From the NCBI GenBank assembly GCA_007644065.1, contig VJWN01000007.1:62001-126000 (forward strand): a stretch of DNA of 64,000 bases. The letters are read 5' to 3'. Below, in pieces: positions 23,107-34,924 of the stretch. The stretch comes from Margaritispora aquatica (Eukaryota; Ascomycota; Leotiomycetes; Helotiales; Discinellaceae). The position numbers and the translations under genes are program-made. The notes under the pieces are model-generated. The model was not told the DNA's origin, ran no database searches, and saw nothing but the letters and a program-made list of their open reading frames with translations. Position 1 is the stretch's first letter. Each line of letters starts with the position of its first letter.

Positions 23107-26100
23107 TTGAGTGGGTGGAGATTGGTTGGTTCGAAGAGTCCATAGATGATTCATGATCTTTGGTAATGCCTGGTGGCTGGCTTTTCTGTGGGGGAATCGA
23201 GCTTGAGGTACCAATGTGTGTGCGAGGTATCACATAAGTGTGAAGTAGCACAATATTTGCGTTATTGTTGCATCATGTTGAGTTTTGATGTTTCCTCTTC
23301 AGTCTTGTCATTTTCTTCGCTTATTCCCAGATTCGTAGCTAGTGGAAACTAGTACGCCCTTGTCTCCCATCACTTCCAAATTCCCATATGCTCCGTCGAT
23401 CCCAGTTACCAGGTCGGCGCTGGGTACTCATCTGTGGCTGCGTTCTTCATGACGATTCAGAAGAAAGCTGATTATGGTGCTGGATAGCCTGCGTACGTTG
23501 ATCTTCTAATCTGCTTTTTTATGTTCTGACCCCGTTCTCGGTAAAAATTGTGTCATACTACAGTGTTGCAGTGCTCATAGGGGGCGGGCGGCGCATGGTG
23601 GGTAATGTAGAATGAGAGCTTAGTGCATTGGAGTGCGTTGCTGACCTTGAAATGCAGATTCTGTGGCTGTTTGGGCCGGACCGATCAGGCTGTTATTGCG
23701 CTTGAGGATCTGTACCCTGATGTTACAAAGTTGAAGTTTTGCTATTCTCAACAATGAACAAGATCTGCGGTCTTGGAGAGGTAAGGGAGCGAAGAGGGAA
23801 GAGGGACGTGGAAGGAAGCGATCCTGCCGAGAAGAATTTTCGTACCTTCTACTCCACCCATTGAGAACAAAGAGGAATACTTGAATGTGATTTAGTAGGG
23901 AAATGGAGACTGCAAATCCTGTTCTCTTGACAATCATAGTAATATTTCAAGACTGAGAGCTTGGTTTTATTCTTCGATGACATCCACCCACGTAAAAGAT
24001 CAGCTACATGCCCCTTTCCGTAAAAACTTTTAGTGTATGATGCACGTAGACTTACACCCAATAGCAGTGTTCGCTCTCCACACATCAGGTGCTATAAAGC
24101 GACCGCTTTAGGCTGGTTCTAAATAACAGCGAGCATACCATTTATGAAGATATCTTTTATTGGGTATGAAGACCTCGGAGAACTAAAGTTAGGAGATGTG
24201 CTTTTTTCACTATCGGAAATATGTTTATCTTGAAATCAGAGCAGTATGTGTGAGTGTATATCCTTGCTGTTAAACTGAATGTATAATGTTGTTTTGATAG
24301 CAAAGAGGCGTTAGTGGGACAATTGACGGTTGCGTAGAGCTTGATAGCGGTTTACTGTATATTTAGTTCAAGAACCCCGATATTGAAGCATCCTGAGACA
24401 ACTTCAGGTATCTGAAGCCTAGTGAACCTTGAAAGTTGATGCTTCACGAGAAATTTATGTGGTATAACAGTCTACTGGTGGTCCTAATTATATGATTCTG
24501 CATTCATTCTTGTTACCTAAATCGTACCAGTTATTAGTATGAAAGGTAATTGAAAGGACAGTGGAAGAGAAGAGGAAGGATAGTTTGGATATATCTTGAT
24601 ATCTTTGTCTCTTGTGCTGGGTAGGAGTAGGTATAAAACTTTCTCCTGATAGCTTCGAAACGCTATATCTAGAAAAAAAGAACAGAGATCGAAGAGTCTA
24701 ATGAAGCGGCTTTTGATTACGTGTTTGTTTGTTGTAAACTAGTAGAAAGTTTCTTTGACTTGTTTGAAATGTTTGGTTCTATAAAATAGTACGATAGCAA
24801 AGAAGGTCCAGCCTTTAAAACACATGAAATAGAGAACGAGTACTGTGAAAAATCAAAGGGCGAATAGAGTTGATAGCAGAAAATGGTGATAGGACTGACA
24901 GCACCATAACAACGGTTTAGTTTTAGTACATAGACTTGGTGATAGTGCTTATTTGTGAACTAGAGATTATTGCCTTAAGTATATAGGCAGGTACCAATTC
25001 ACTTTTTCTACTAACGCTCGCTACCTGATTATCGCGGTATAATACTACGTGCGCTGACAGGATTGTAATGTAATAAAGTATCACCATCAGAATGGAAAGG
25101 CTAATATGGAACGGAAGTTTTACGTTGAACGGATACTCCTCCTAGAGCTTACATTGTTATGTATTAGTGATGACCGATATCTTGTAACTTGTGGGTGTAT
25201 CTGCTTTTGTTGTTTAGAAAGTTTCTTGTACTTGCCTACCAAGTTAAACACAAACAAACGCAGGACAACAAATTCGGCAGTAGTATGAGAAAAACAACAA
25301 CAACAACAGTCATCTTCTTGACAGCAATCCCTCCGTTCTAAGCTCGACCCATAACTATCCACACCCATCTCCAAAGACGAACAATCCAACCATCACCAAA
25401 TCTCCAAGATCAAGGATTCACATCACAATTGCCGACGCATTCACTATCGCTTAGCGCGACCGTCTTTCTAAATCTTGTACGTTAAAAACGCAGTACCGTC
25501 CCCTCTCTCAACGATCATACTAATAAGAATGCGACAAAGGATATGATGTGGAAACTCGGTCGTGAGGTTGTTGCGCAGATTATGGAACTGTGGCTTGAAA
25601 TCCATGGTAACACTTTCTACTCCTGTTGAATCTGTAATCCTGGAAGAAAATCTCGAAAGGGATATGATAATTCATCCTACTCAGGTCTGATTCGTAGATA
25701 AATTCGAAAGTCGTGAGGTGGAGAGGTTGACAGCGAGAATACTTCGAAAGCAGGTTAAATGACAATAAGGACTGCAGTTGACGTGCTGACTTGTATAGTC
25801 GTGGGAATTGGGAAGAATGAAAGTGTGTAAGCAACTAGGTATAAAGTTGACCTTTGTTTACCTCAACGTATATCTGAAATTACACTTGCACCAAGCTTGA
25901 GCATCGAACATCCCGATCAAACCAACCCAAATCTGATTATCCTCAACAATATTGGCCGAGCCGAGTGATCAATTCCTCGGTGCATGAAGCGATGCTATTG
26001 TCTCGAGAATCAATTGCGAGTCCTCGCTTGTCTCACCTACTGCTTGTCTTCAAATTCCAAAAACCACATCACACATTCTCTTTCAGTTACACGGCTCACG

Positions 26101-27785
26101 AGTAACCTACACTCGCATGTCAAGACTAGGTAGGAACCGTGTCCCTGTGGGAAATTCCCGAACTTCGAGAACGTGGCAAAAATATTCCAGTTGCACCCCC
26201 ACCCTCTCCTACGATGACGAGAAATGCAATGCTGACAGAATCGAGATAAGACACCAAACACGTATTGAACCACTTAGAAAAGTTTTCCTTGAAACTCTAC
26301 CTACGACTCACATAATTGGACAGCGACGGTAACTCTAGCTGGTATCATGGATAAAGAAGTTGACATGTAACCACAAGCCACCAGATACCGTGTGTACATG
26401 AGTACGAGCTGGGGGGAGTGTAACCTTCTAATATGGTTTTACCTATGCATCACGTGCATATATTCCTAGCACATCGGACATCTTCCCCTGTCTTTTCGTC
26501 GAAGCCGGCAATTCTTCCAATGTAATTTAATCGTTAATCAAAAACGGGTCGATGATCCCTTCAGCGTGCAGGGTTTAAAGTTTCCTCTGCCGTCGGCTTA
26601 CTTGAAGCCATGGCGTAAGTTCTGTACCAATCACTGGTGAGTTGACATGAAGATTCACCAATTGAAATTCTTAACCTCACTTGATCGACAACACCACAAC
26701 CGTAACGGCTTTTGGGCGTTTGGAACCTTTGACACCACACCATCGAAGCAATAAGCAAGAGTTGAAGCACAAGACGAGAAACATAAGATCCAGAAATAAT
26801 TTCTCTGTTGTCTTCTGTGGCGTTCTTCGTATTCCTTAAGAGTCACGAGCTAGAACAATCGATAGGTAACGTCAAACGAAGTGAGATAATCGGACCATAC
26901 GATCACTAGACACCACAAGTGGTTCCAAAAAGCCTCCAAAGATCCTCAGAATAATCAGCTTTCGAGGTTGAGGTCGGGGAATCAACTTCTTTGATACCAT
27001 CTTCCTGATATCTATTCTGAGGTGTCAGAATCAGCATTCCATTCCATTACTCACGATAACTTCGCATCTGAACACACAGTTCACAGTATCTGTGTGGTTT
27101 CTGAAGTACGACCATCCTACGTTACATGGTACGAAAGTTGCAAGGATATTCCGGTAGGATCTTGGATGAACCGGGCCTTATGCAACCAGCCACTGGGGTA
27201 GGCCTTAAAATCCTCACCAACCACAGGTCCGGCTGACGAGCCAAGGCATGCCGGGCCAGACCAACGGCGAACATGTTCTCGAGGTAAACTTGCCAACATT
27301 GGACAAAGCTCGTGGGAAATGCAGCTAAGGAGGCACTGGAGGGTCAAGGAATCTTAACTATGCGGAGAAGCAACCGAAAAGGGCCGTTAAGGTGGGACAG
27401 ATAACAGTAAGTGGGTTAGATCCTCCAGCAGTATCACCACCCTTGAAAGCTCACGTGTGGTTAGGTATATGAGGTGGTGATGCCCCAAAGATATAAAATG
27501 TTTGTTCTTGAGTATCGTGTGAGACGAAGAGTAGAGCTTCGGCTAGAGAAGTAAACAAATAAACAAACCGACCCACCTGGATTGCCATTTATTCGGACAT
27601 TCACTGGGAGTAAGCGACAAATCCCCCAACACGACCTTCACGACCCAAATAGGAAGGAAAGCTTGTGGATCCTCCTCGCGTTAGACCTCTATTTACGAAG
27701 ACCTCAAGTCAGCTCATATTTCGTACTTGAGTACTTAAATTCTTTCGATTCCCCTCCAAAACATCTTCCAACTACAACAATCAAA
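23107..27785. other. Large gene-free AT-rich stretch
   Basis: About 4.7 kb, the longest gap in the window. Open frames are all below 90 codons apart from one antisense frame of 105 (23620-23937), without domains. The 24,100-25,100 part is strongly AT-rich. A TATA-like AGATATAAAATG at about 27,488-27,499 and a pyrimidine-rich leader belong to the downstream transporter. No transposon open frame or clear terminal repeat could be read. Confidence 0.5.
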
Positions 27786-29398
27786 ATGGATAGCAAACAC
27801 GAAGACGGCGCTGTCGCAACGACTGCTGCAGATACTATTCATACCAAGGGTGATATCACCCCCACTGCTGAGGAGGATGGATCGTTCCATTTACCTGAGG
27901 GAAAGAAATATCGAAGCTTCTTCGGCCTCCCATGGTATGCCTCACCCAAGTTCCAGCTTGGTATGGTCGCATTCGTCTGCTTCTTGTGCCCTGGTATGTT
28001 TAACGCGTTGGGCGGTCTTGGTGGAGGTGGAAAGGCTGATGCAAAACTGGCTGATGATATGGTATGTTGAGTTTAATTCTGTTTTGGTTGATTGCAATGC
28101 TGATATTGATATCTAGAACACTGCGCTGTACTCTACCTTCGCTGTTTTTGGGTTCTTTGGTGGAACTTTCGTCAATAAGCTAGGCATCAAGCTCACTTTG
28201 GCCTTTGGAGGTATTGGTTACTGTATCTACGCCATTAGTTTGCTTGTTTCCGTCCATGCCAGTGTTGGAGGCTTCAACATTTTCGCTGGTGCGCTTCTCG
28301 GTGTATGCGCTGGTCTTCTCTGGACTGCGCAGGGAACAATCATGATTTCATATCCCCACGAGGATGCCAAGGGACGTTACTTTGCGTGGTTCTGGACTAT
28401 TTTCAACATGGGTGCTGTCATTGGATCATTGGTAAGCTTTACTCTCCCTAATTTTTGAATTTTACTGATTGCTTCAGATTCCTCTTGGCCAGAACATCCA
28501 CGTCCGAACAAACTCGACTGTAACTGACGGAACTTACATTGCATTCATTGTGTTGATGTTTGCAGGCGCATGCTTGGCACTCTTCCTTTGCAATGCCTCA
28601 GATGTTATCAGACCAGATGGATCGCGAGTTGTGCTGATGAAGAATCCATCCTGGCAGTCCGAGTTTATTGGTCTCTGGGAAACAATCCGTTTCGAGCCAT
28701 TTGTCGTCCTCCTCTTCCCAATGTTCTGGTCTTCCAACTGGTTCTACACTTATCAGCAAAACGCCATTAATGGAGCTCATTTTGATACCCGTACCAAAGC
28801 TCTCAACTCCTGCCTCTACTACCTGGCTCAAATTGCAGGTGCTTTGATTCTCGGCTACGCATTGGACATGTCCTCCATTCGTCGCTCTCTCCGTGCTAAG
28901 CTCTGCCTAGGCATGCTTCTTGTAACCACCATGGCCATTTGGGGCGGTGGATATGCGTGGCAGAAGAAGTACGACCGTGCTGACGTCCTCGCCGATGACT
29001 TCATCCCCACCGATTGGGCCACTCCAGGTTATGTAGCACCCATGTTCCTCTACATCTTCTACGGACTCTACGATTCCCTCTGGCAAGCATCCGTTTACTG
29101 GTTCATGGGTTCCCTCTCCAACTCCGGTCGTCGTTCAGCCAACTATGTCGGTTTCTACAAGGGTATCCAGTCCGCTGGCGCTGCAGTCATGTGGTCGCTC
29201 GATTCCCGCAAGATCAGCTTCATGGCTGAATTTGCGTCGAACTGGGCTCTTCTCACTTTCTCGCTCATTTGCGCGGCCCCAGTTATCTTCTTGAAGATCA
29301 AGGATCATGTTTCTGTCGAGAGTGATTTGGTTGGTACTGATGAGACGCTCGCAGATGTCTTGCCCGCTGGACATGCCGAGAAGGGAGGTGTTGTTTGA
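27786..29398 (+). CDS. UNC93-like MFS membrane protein
   Basis: Three exons, 27786-28061, 28117-28431 and 28478-29398, with introns of 55 and 46 bp; 503 aa. A 50-residue acidic cytosolic N-terminus precedes KYRSFFGLPWYASPKFQLG and helix 1. The UNC-93 type features are CPGMFNALGGLGGGG, GFFGGTFVNKLGIK, GLLWTAQGTIMISYPHE and MFWSSNWFYTYQQNAING; about 11-12 membrane segments follow. The family is MFS-related; fungal members are widespread membrane proteins of unknown substrate (established). ATG 27786 is chosen because it follows an A-rich leader (TCAAAATGG) and begins the conserved N-terminus. It stands alone downstream of a long gene-free region. Confidence 0.92.
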
Positions 29399-30208
29399 AT
29401 GACTTCGAGTGTGCAGGATATCGGGTAGGTCTAATTGCGGGGATAACGGTCTATGGAATGCATGGTTAATATGGATTTGCGGGTTCGTCTTTTTGCTCTC
29501 GTGTTTGAGCTCGGTGCGGATATCCACTTTGCCTTTTGCTGTTATGATGGTGGTGAGCTGTGTGGATACTTGCAGGTTGCGGTGAGATATGAAGATCGAG
29601 ATCTGTGCAAGAGTTGCGTATTAGACAGGTATCTTGACCGGAGAGAAAAAATGAACTTCATGAAGAAGCAGACAGCATTCATTATCTTGATGATCTTGAT
29701 TATTGTCTAATTGCCGTGTCGATTGTTGTGCTCCTTGCAGAGGAAGTGAATGGTATAACAACCAAAACAAATATTAATAGCAACCCCTGTGTTGAAACTC
29801 TATTTTCTACCGATTCTCACATCAACATCTATGTATAGCTATAAAAGAGGCTAAAAGAGTGCGTGTTTGTCCTGTGCCACAATGTGATTTTCGATATTTT
29901 CGAAAATATTGGAGGTAGGACATGGATAAAACTCACGTGGTAGCTATCGATCAAGTCAACGATCGGAGCAAGAAGAGATTTTATGGTAGGATTGCTATAG
30001 TGATATATATTTCAACGCAATATGGGACATGCTCGCTAAAATGAACAGAGAAGCTCAATTGCTTTCGAATATATAGTAAATGTAAGATTACAATTTAAAC
30101 AAACAGGTATCACAAATCATAACACCTCCACCTTCGCCCCGCTCCAACGCCAAACCCTGCACCCGCTATAGGATCAAGAAGGTCAAATATTCCACCCCAA
30201 TTGAGCTC
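29399..30208. other. Intergenic between convergent 3' ends
   Basis: About 810 bp. Contains the 3' flanks of the UNC93-like and SNF2 genes. A perfect 14-bp palindrome, ATATTTTCGAAAATAT, lies near 29,896-29,911. No gene is supported. Confidence 0.45.
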
Positions 30209-33200
30209 TTACCTCTCCACCGCTTCCCTCTTCCCTTCACCCTTCCGCTCCATCCCCAACATCAGCCCACCAACCTTCGTCTCCACAACCCTGAACTTCA
30301 TCTTCCCGCCCTGACTATCACCCTCGCCCCTCTCAGCCCTCCCATAAGCCTCAGGACTCCTATCCGTCAAGACCTCCAGGTCTTTGTCACTCAGAATCCG
30401 CTCGCCCCCACGATACCGAAACACCTCCCCATCCTTCAGCATCAAGGCTCTGAGGGCGGCCTCCTCATCTGCTTCTGCGATATCAGATGGCAATTTCTGC
30501 TTCAAGTCCTTAAATCCGCCCTTTTTGATGACTAACTTTTCGAGTCTCCTCTTCGCGTCTGCGGAGAGGAGAAGCTCTTCTTCTACTGTTCCCTTAGTAG
30601 CGAGGCGGTAGATGATAACTGGATTCTTCTGCCCGATTCTGTGCGCGCGATCTTGAGCCTGGAGATCTTGCTGAGGGTTCCAATCGCTATCGTACAGAAT
30701 AACCGTATCCGCGCTTGCAAGATTGATACCCTGCCCGCCAGCACGCGTACTCAGCAGGAACAACTTGTATTCAGGATCTTCATTGAACAGCTTAATCTGG
30801 TCCCGACGATCCTGCTGCGCAACTGAGCCGTCAATGCGACATACGTTCCAGCGACGCAGGTCACGCGCGTAGTCTTCCAGGATGTCAAGCTGTGTCTTGA
30901 ATTGGGAAAATATGAGGACCTTGGAGTTTTGCGCGAAGAGGTGGGGTAAAAGACGATCGAGGAGGAGCATTTTCCCCGAAGACGTTACAAGGTCTTCAGT
31001 TGGTGGGAGGGTGGAAGAAGAGTACGGGTTGTAGAAATTGTGCGGGCTGTTGCAGACAAGGCGGAGCTGCATGATTGGGTTGCCGAGCTTTTTGTTAGAG
31101 ATCTCCTTCTCTTGAGGATATAGAGTTAGCTCTTGGAAGTTGAGGGACGGTAGAGTAACTTACTGGCTAACTCAATGATGCGAAGTCGCACAACTTCTTC
31201 AGGATCAGTCTCAATAGCCGGCCTTTCATTCTGAGCGGCCATCTCTTCAGCAAGCTTAGCTTCAAACTCATCATCACTCAACGCATCCTCATCATCTGAG
31301 TTTCCCTCCGTGTAAGTCTTCCTCTTTGCGACCTTGCGCCCACGAACGCTAGTCGCAGGCGTGGAAGCACGACTCGATTTCGCTGACTTTGGCGCAGGTG
31401 TGTTTAAAGACTCGGTTGATTTGCGTTTGCGGCTCGATATTGGAGCAGGAGATGCTGAGGCGGACGAAACGCGATTTTGCATCATGAGCTTGAAGGGATT
31501 CGTGGGTGTTGCGGCTGCTGATTTGCGGGGTCGACCTCGAGTTTTGGTCTTGATGGCTAGCTTGCTGAGTGGGATATCTTCACTGTCTGAGCTTTCTTGC
31601 TTAGCTGGCGTGGCGACTCTAGATACAGACGGGGTGCTAGCTGTGCTTGCTGAGGTGAGACGCTCAATGACCTTATCCTCCAAAAACTGACGAGTGTCGA
31701 TATTCTTGTCATTAATGGCATTATACAGGTCCGTCTGATCCTTTGTTAATGGTGCATAAAGGATATATTCTCGCTTCTTGGGCAACAAGTGCTCGACATC
31801 AGCCTTGATGCGACGCAGTAACAGCGGTTGGAGAATACGATGCATTTTCTTGATAAGTTCCTGGTTCTCCTTCTCCTTCAGAAATGACTCGGTTCCCTCC
31901 TCGTCTTGGAGATCACTGAAATCGAACCACGACTCGAATTGCTCCCAGTCTTGGAAAATCCTTGGCATGAGGAAATGCAGCAGTGACCACAGCTCCTTGA
32001 GACTGTTCTGGAGTGGTGTGCCGGTGATGAGAAAGCGAGTATATGATTTGAAGGTGATTAACGTCCGGAAGAGCTTCGAGTCCGAGTTTTTGAGTCGGTG
32101 GCCTTCATCCTATAAATCATTAGCAAGAAGCTTATTCCAGATCACAAAGAACACCCACAATGAAGATATTCTCCCAATTGATGTCAACCAGGTCCTTGGC
32201 ATCATTCATAACAATCTCAGGCGTAGTCACTACGATTGGGAATTTCTTGTTGACCTTATTATTCTTGTAATTCCTCTTCAGTTGCGTTCGCATGATTTCT
32301 CGTCTTTGAGGAGGCGTGCCGTGATACATGGTAACTGGCAAGGTGGGACACCATTTCTCGAATTCTTGCATCCAATTGCTCAATGTGCTCAATGGCGCAA
32401 TGATTAAGAATGGGCCGTGATAATCCACCTCTCTGTATTTAGCGAGGAGTGATATTGTCTGGATGGTCTTCAAGAGAAACATAATCAGCAATCGCACAGA
32501 GACTAGCTTTCGGGTATCAGGGATTTACCTTTCCAAGTCCCATTTCATCAGCGAGGATTCCAGAGATACCTCTACGAGCAAGTCAGCAACGAAGTTTTCC
32601 CAATCCATAAGATGTAAAGTTTAGCGAGAGTCTGATGTCAACCAGCCTCCACGCGAATGCTAAAGAGTAATAGAAAGAAAACACTTACTGCCCACCAATC
32701 GCATACATCCACGTCAGTCCCTCTAACTGATAGTCCCTCATCGTTCCACCTGTCATACACTTCGGCTGTGTTTCCATCACCAACCCCGCCTCCTTAAGAC
32801 TCTGTCCATCAAAGCCACTCCCGACTTTCCCCAGAACCTCCGTCTTCTTCGTCAATATCTGCCCAAACGCGCTCGACTTCTCCAGCAGGTCATTGAGCTG
32901 TTTGGCCTTTCTTTCCCTCTCAGCTGGCGTATCGACAGTCTTCTTGGCCCTTTTTAATTGTGCTTTCTTCTGTATCCGCCGCTCTTCTTCTTCGTTGCGC
33001 TGTCGGGATTGGCGCGCGAGTAGGTCGGCCTCGTAGAGGGCTTTCTCGTCGTCGTTGGCGAAGGAGGGGTCGAAGTCGGCGGCGTAGTCGTCTGTTGGAT
33101 CGACGAAGTCTGCACTTTCTAAATCCTTGTCCATTGCGACTGAAGGGGGAGATGAGGGTGCAGTAGTAGGGGCTTTCGATGGTGAGGAGATGTTTGACGA

Positions 33201-33227
33201 AACGGCGGAGTTCGCGGATGAAGGCAT
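30209..33227 (-). CDS. LSH/DDM1/Irc5-type SNF2 chromatin-remodelling ATPase
   Basis: Five exons: 33227-32689, 32571-32529, 32467-32159, 32109-31164 and 31110-30209; 912 aa. SNF2_N begins at [12 protein letters not shown]; motif I DEMGLGKT (188-195) is formed across the first three exons, and motif II DEGH (298-301) opens exon 4. The linker between lobes has a long Ser/Pro/basic insert (about 420-590), a trait of the LSH/HELLS subfamily. The second lobe has [32 protein letters not shown] and QDRAHRIGQ. The acidic N-terminus with [14 protein letters not shown] also fits this subfamily (DDM1 in plants, HELLS in mammals, MUS-30 in Neurospora, Irc5 in yeast), which acts in DNA methylation, replication stress and repair. 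The intron before motif II uses donor GTGGGT and leaves one residue fewer than usual (IFI-DEGH). Confidence 0.93.
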
Positions 33228-34924
33228 GTTTGTTGAAGCTACCGGTGATAGTCGTGCGAGGGTTTGTCTACTAGAAAAGCGGAGCTCAAAGTATGTGGTG
33301 CCAGTAAAAGCAGATCTAGTAGTTCAAAACATTTAGCGACTTTCTCTTGTCGTTGTTGTTGTCGTTGTCGTCGTCGTCGAGGCGATTGATACACTTACTG
33401 TTGATATCCAGAGTGGCAAATCCCTTACTTGCCGCGCCTTTCCTTTGTCCGCAGTGCAGCTTTGCCAATTGACCAAGACGAAGTGCCTATAGTATGAGTA
33501 GTTGAGAATAACACGTCTCCAATTGGTATATGTACTGTACAATGGCAAAATCGAGCAATTCAACAAGTGTCCGATTTTTGGGGTGTGGACGTTTTCGTGT
33601 TTGGACGGACGCGTTAAGTGATTTTCAATCGCGACGCGAAGTCATGACGTCCTGCAGCCTGGATTGACTTGGCTTGGCTTCAGGCCAGAGGCTCTGAGGT
33701 TAGCTCGCTTAGCTAGGGGCTTAGCCGAAAAATGTCCCCTTACTTGTACCTGGATTGGAACTTTCATTGATGACTTGTGAACTAACACTTGAATAGAGTA
33801 AAGGATTTAACTCCGAGGAAAATTCTCTGAGAAGGCTGTCGCTGTCGCTGTCAAGTAGCTCATATCAAGACTGAAGACTCATTTTCTATCGCACGAACAC
33901 TCCTGTGCCAACGGCGGCGGTGAAACAATTGCAAGACTCACAAGACAATCACGTTAACAAGCTCAAAAATTGGGGAATATAAAGTCCAATTATTGTCTCT
34001 GTCTCGGTCATCTGCTATCTGCTCGGCATGCTCAAAGAATACCTACCCACTACCATTACCACAGCCACCACCACTCTCCCAAACTCCCAAACTCCCAAAA
34101 TCCACCCCTACTTTCCTCCAATCCAACCATATCCAGTGAGCAATCCGCAAACATCCGACACCCAATAATGGACATCCCCAGTTTTGTGTGTATGATCCAT
34201 GCGCGTATAAAGAAACCGTGTTGTATGAGCAAGGGGCATCTCAATGACGACGAATACACCTATGTACAATGCTGCCGTGCTGTGTTCGTGAATGAGATCT
34301 TTTGCTGTCGCTGAGGTTGGTGATGGTACATTGTGTTGCGTGAGAAAGAAACGAAAGGAAAGAGAGCCACCGAAAACAATCATGAATAGGTACCTCTTCC
34401 ATAAAAGAGGTGTGGCTGAGTGCTAGGTGCAGCGTATCCATACTGGTTCGGGATGGCGTGTTTTCGCAGAATACAACGAAAGAAGAAACGAGAGCCACTG
34501 CGAGCTTTCAGATTCAGATTGACAGCTTGACAGCAACAGCCAAGTATAAAGTGCAGCAACAAAACTGCCGCCTTTGGGCCCTGTCGGGTGAATGGAGCTT
34601 TGAATGTCAAGTCGAGGAAGAAATGGCGTGGATTCTCAGATGGTGGTACAATGACGAAGGAAATACTAGAACAATCCAGTCGAATACCCAACTGGTACTG
34701 AAAACGAGATTGCTCCAGCAAGTTCCCATCGCCGTGAAACATTTTTTTTGTGTTTCTTTTTGTAAAAACAGCGCAGGCGATAAATACTTTGGTATAAAGC
34801 AACGCCGAGTAAACCGTGTGAGGATAAGCCCAATGAGCAAAACCAAGGAATGAGGCAAGAAGCTACATCTTCAGGACTGAGTCGAGCCTATCCAAAAGGA
34901 GTGAAAGAGGCAAGAAAAGACATC
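33228..34924. other. Intergenic with SNF2 gene promoter
   Basis: About 1.7 kb between the SNF2 gene start and the 3' end of the next minus-strand gene. A GTTGTC/GTC trinucleotide tract lies at about 33,345-33,385 in the likely 5' leader. Overlapping frames of 114-147 codons at 33,970-34,860 occur on both strands and show no domain. Confidence 0.5.

Noticed and set aside
34380..34860. Overlapping 140-147-codon frames on both strands
   Set aside because: Neither has a domain, a good start context or joinable exons; kept as intergenic.
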